From Lachnoclostridium sp. An169 (GTDB lineage: Bacteria; Bacillota; Clostridia; Lachnospirales; Lachnospiraceae), in NCBI RefSeq assembly GCF_002160525.1, contig NZ_NFKT01000014.1, positions 1-64,000 of the forward strand: a stretch of 64,000 nt of DNA, written 5' to 3'. Shown one piece after another: positions 63,353 to 64,000 of the stretch. The notes beneath the pieces are model-generated. The model made no database searches, was not told the DNA's origin, and was given only the letters and a program-made list of their open reading frames with translations. Both the position numbers and the translations under genes were made by a program. Position 1 is the first letter of the stretch. Each line of letters starts with the position of its first letter.

Positions 63353-64000
63353 TCACCGCTTTACCTTCAGCCCGTCCTCTGTCAGTCCTTCCTGGGCAAG
63401 CATCGTGTTGAGCACGGAGATATCAGAGGAGAGATCCCACGCCGTATCCTGGAAGAGGTCGTCCAGAAGCTTTTCAAATGCAGTGTTCAGCGTATCCAGC
63501 GTCTTTTCGATCTCGTTTTTCGCAGAAATAATATTCTCGCCCTGCACCGGCTGGGCATCCAGATCCTCATAGGCATCCAGGAGCTTGATGGTAGTGGGCA
63601 GATAATATTCCATCAGCCTGCGGATATCGGAGATCGAATCCGGATTCTCCTCCACCCTGTCAAAGATCCGGTCAACCAGCATCTCCATCCGGGAGATCTT
63701 CGCGGATATTGCCTCCCCGGGAATCGCATCGTTGGCCTCCCGGATCTTCCGCACATACTCGTCTCCGGCGTCCACAATCTTCTGCACCTCGGGGGAAAGT
63801 TTCTCATAATCCCGGCGTGCCTTGTCGGCAGCGGCTTTTGCCCGCGATTCTGCTGCCTCTTTCTCTTCCTTCTCTCTTCTCATTCTGTCCATCAGCCCGG
63901 TGTACTGACGGTAAGCGTCATCGCTGACCATAAGGCAGGTACCCTGCTCATCCAGATGCCCCTGACGGAACCATCCTTTTTTGATCATTTTACGCAGGTC
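63353..64000 (-). CDS. XpaC-like (5-bromo-4-chloroindolyl phosphate hydrolysis) family protein, 5' end outside window
   Basis: The visible 215 C-terminal residues are helical and charged, with LPTTIKLLDAYEDLDAQPV and FEKLLDDLFQDTAWDLSSDISVLNTML, typical of the XpaC family that is paired with TelA. The frame stays open through DLRK up to base 64000, so the methionine at 63988 is not the true start. The N-terminal part, often with membrane helices, is missing. Confidence 0.88.
   Translation of the reverse strand, partial: DLRKMIKKGWFRQGHLDEQGTCLMVSDDAYRQYTGLMDRMRREKEEKEAAESRAKAAADKARRDYEKLSPEVQKIVDAGDEYVRKIREANDAIPGEAISAKISRMEMLVDRIFDRVEENPDSISDIRRLMEYYLPTTIKLLDAYEDLDAQPVQGENIISAKNEIEKTLDTLNTAFEKLLDDLFQDTAWDLSSDISVLNTMLAQEGLTEDGLKVKR

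Overview
The window looks like a chromosomal segment of an anaerobic gut Firmicute, most likely a Lachnospiraceae-type Clostridium. Supporting signs are T-box leaders in front of tyrS and proS, a proline-tRNA ligase of the short (type 3) form, the clostridial glpK-glpA-glpB-DUF1667 order, an ECF transporter module next to truA, a sorting signal of the SPxTG type, many AraC/two-component regulators and intracellular glycosidases. Base composition is near 50 percent GC by eye, apart from one clearly AT-richer gene at 9873-11351.

Layout. 1-98: what appears to be the end of an integrated mobile element (the C-terminus of a recombinase), which cuts an ABC transporter ATPase gene at position 98. 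98-2384: the rest of that ATPase plus its sensor kinase and response regulator. 2622-5124: an AraC regulator divergent from an NAD(P)-dependent reductase. 5353-9865: a second regulator-kinase-ABC export module. 9873-11351: an AlbA_2/Schlafen-like ATP-binding protein. 11530-12377: rplM-rpsI with a leader and a consensus promoter. 12561-18392: a sortase-anchored protein, a GH43-like enzyme, a GH13 enzyme and T-box-controlled tyrS. 18424-20545: nagB-nagA with an attenuator-like leader. 20596-24016: ecfA1-ecfA2-ecfT-truA. 24160-29794: tetR-hypB-flavoprotein-hypA-membrane protein, the most unusual operon here. 30007-34859: glycerol catabolism. 34895-36789: a YitT protein and a diguanylate cyclase. 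37045-41385: a response regulator and its probable kinase separated by an oppositely oriented surface protein gene. 41459-47946: tuf, fusA, rpsG, rpsL and proS. 47963-61794: a glycan-use locus with a sulfatase, GH43, GH3, a sugar ABC transporter with two permeases, two AraC regulators and a DUF5060-type glycosidase. 62149-64000: telA and the start-less end of an xpaC-like gene.

How the genes fit together. The 47.9-61.8 kb block reads as one regulon: AraC proteins sense a sugar, the ABC system imports a glycoside, and cytoplasmic GH3, GH43 and sulfatase enzymes break it down. nagBA would take amino sugars into glycolysis. The glp operon oxidises glycerol 3-phosphate and hands electrons to small Fe-S/flavin proteins. 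The hypA/hypB operon combines nickel chaperones with a 905-residue Fe-S flavoprotein and a polytopic membrane protein, but there is no recognisable nickel enzyme nearby; it is the best candidate in the window for an undescribed system. Well-formed sigma-A-type promoters can be read in front of rplM, tyrS, nagB, ecfA1, glpK, tuf, rpsL and proS. No tRNA, rRNA or CRISPR array was seen.
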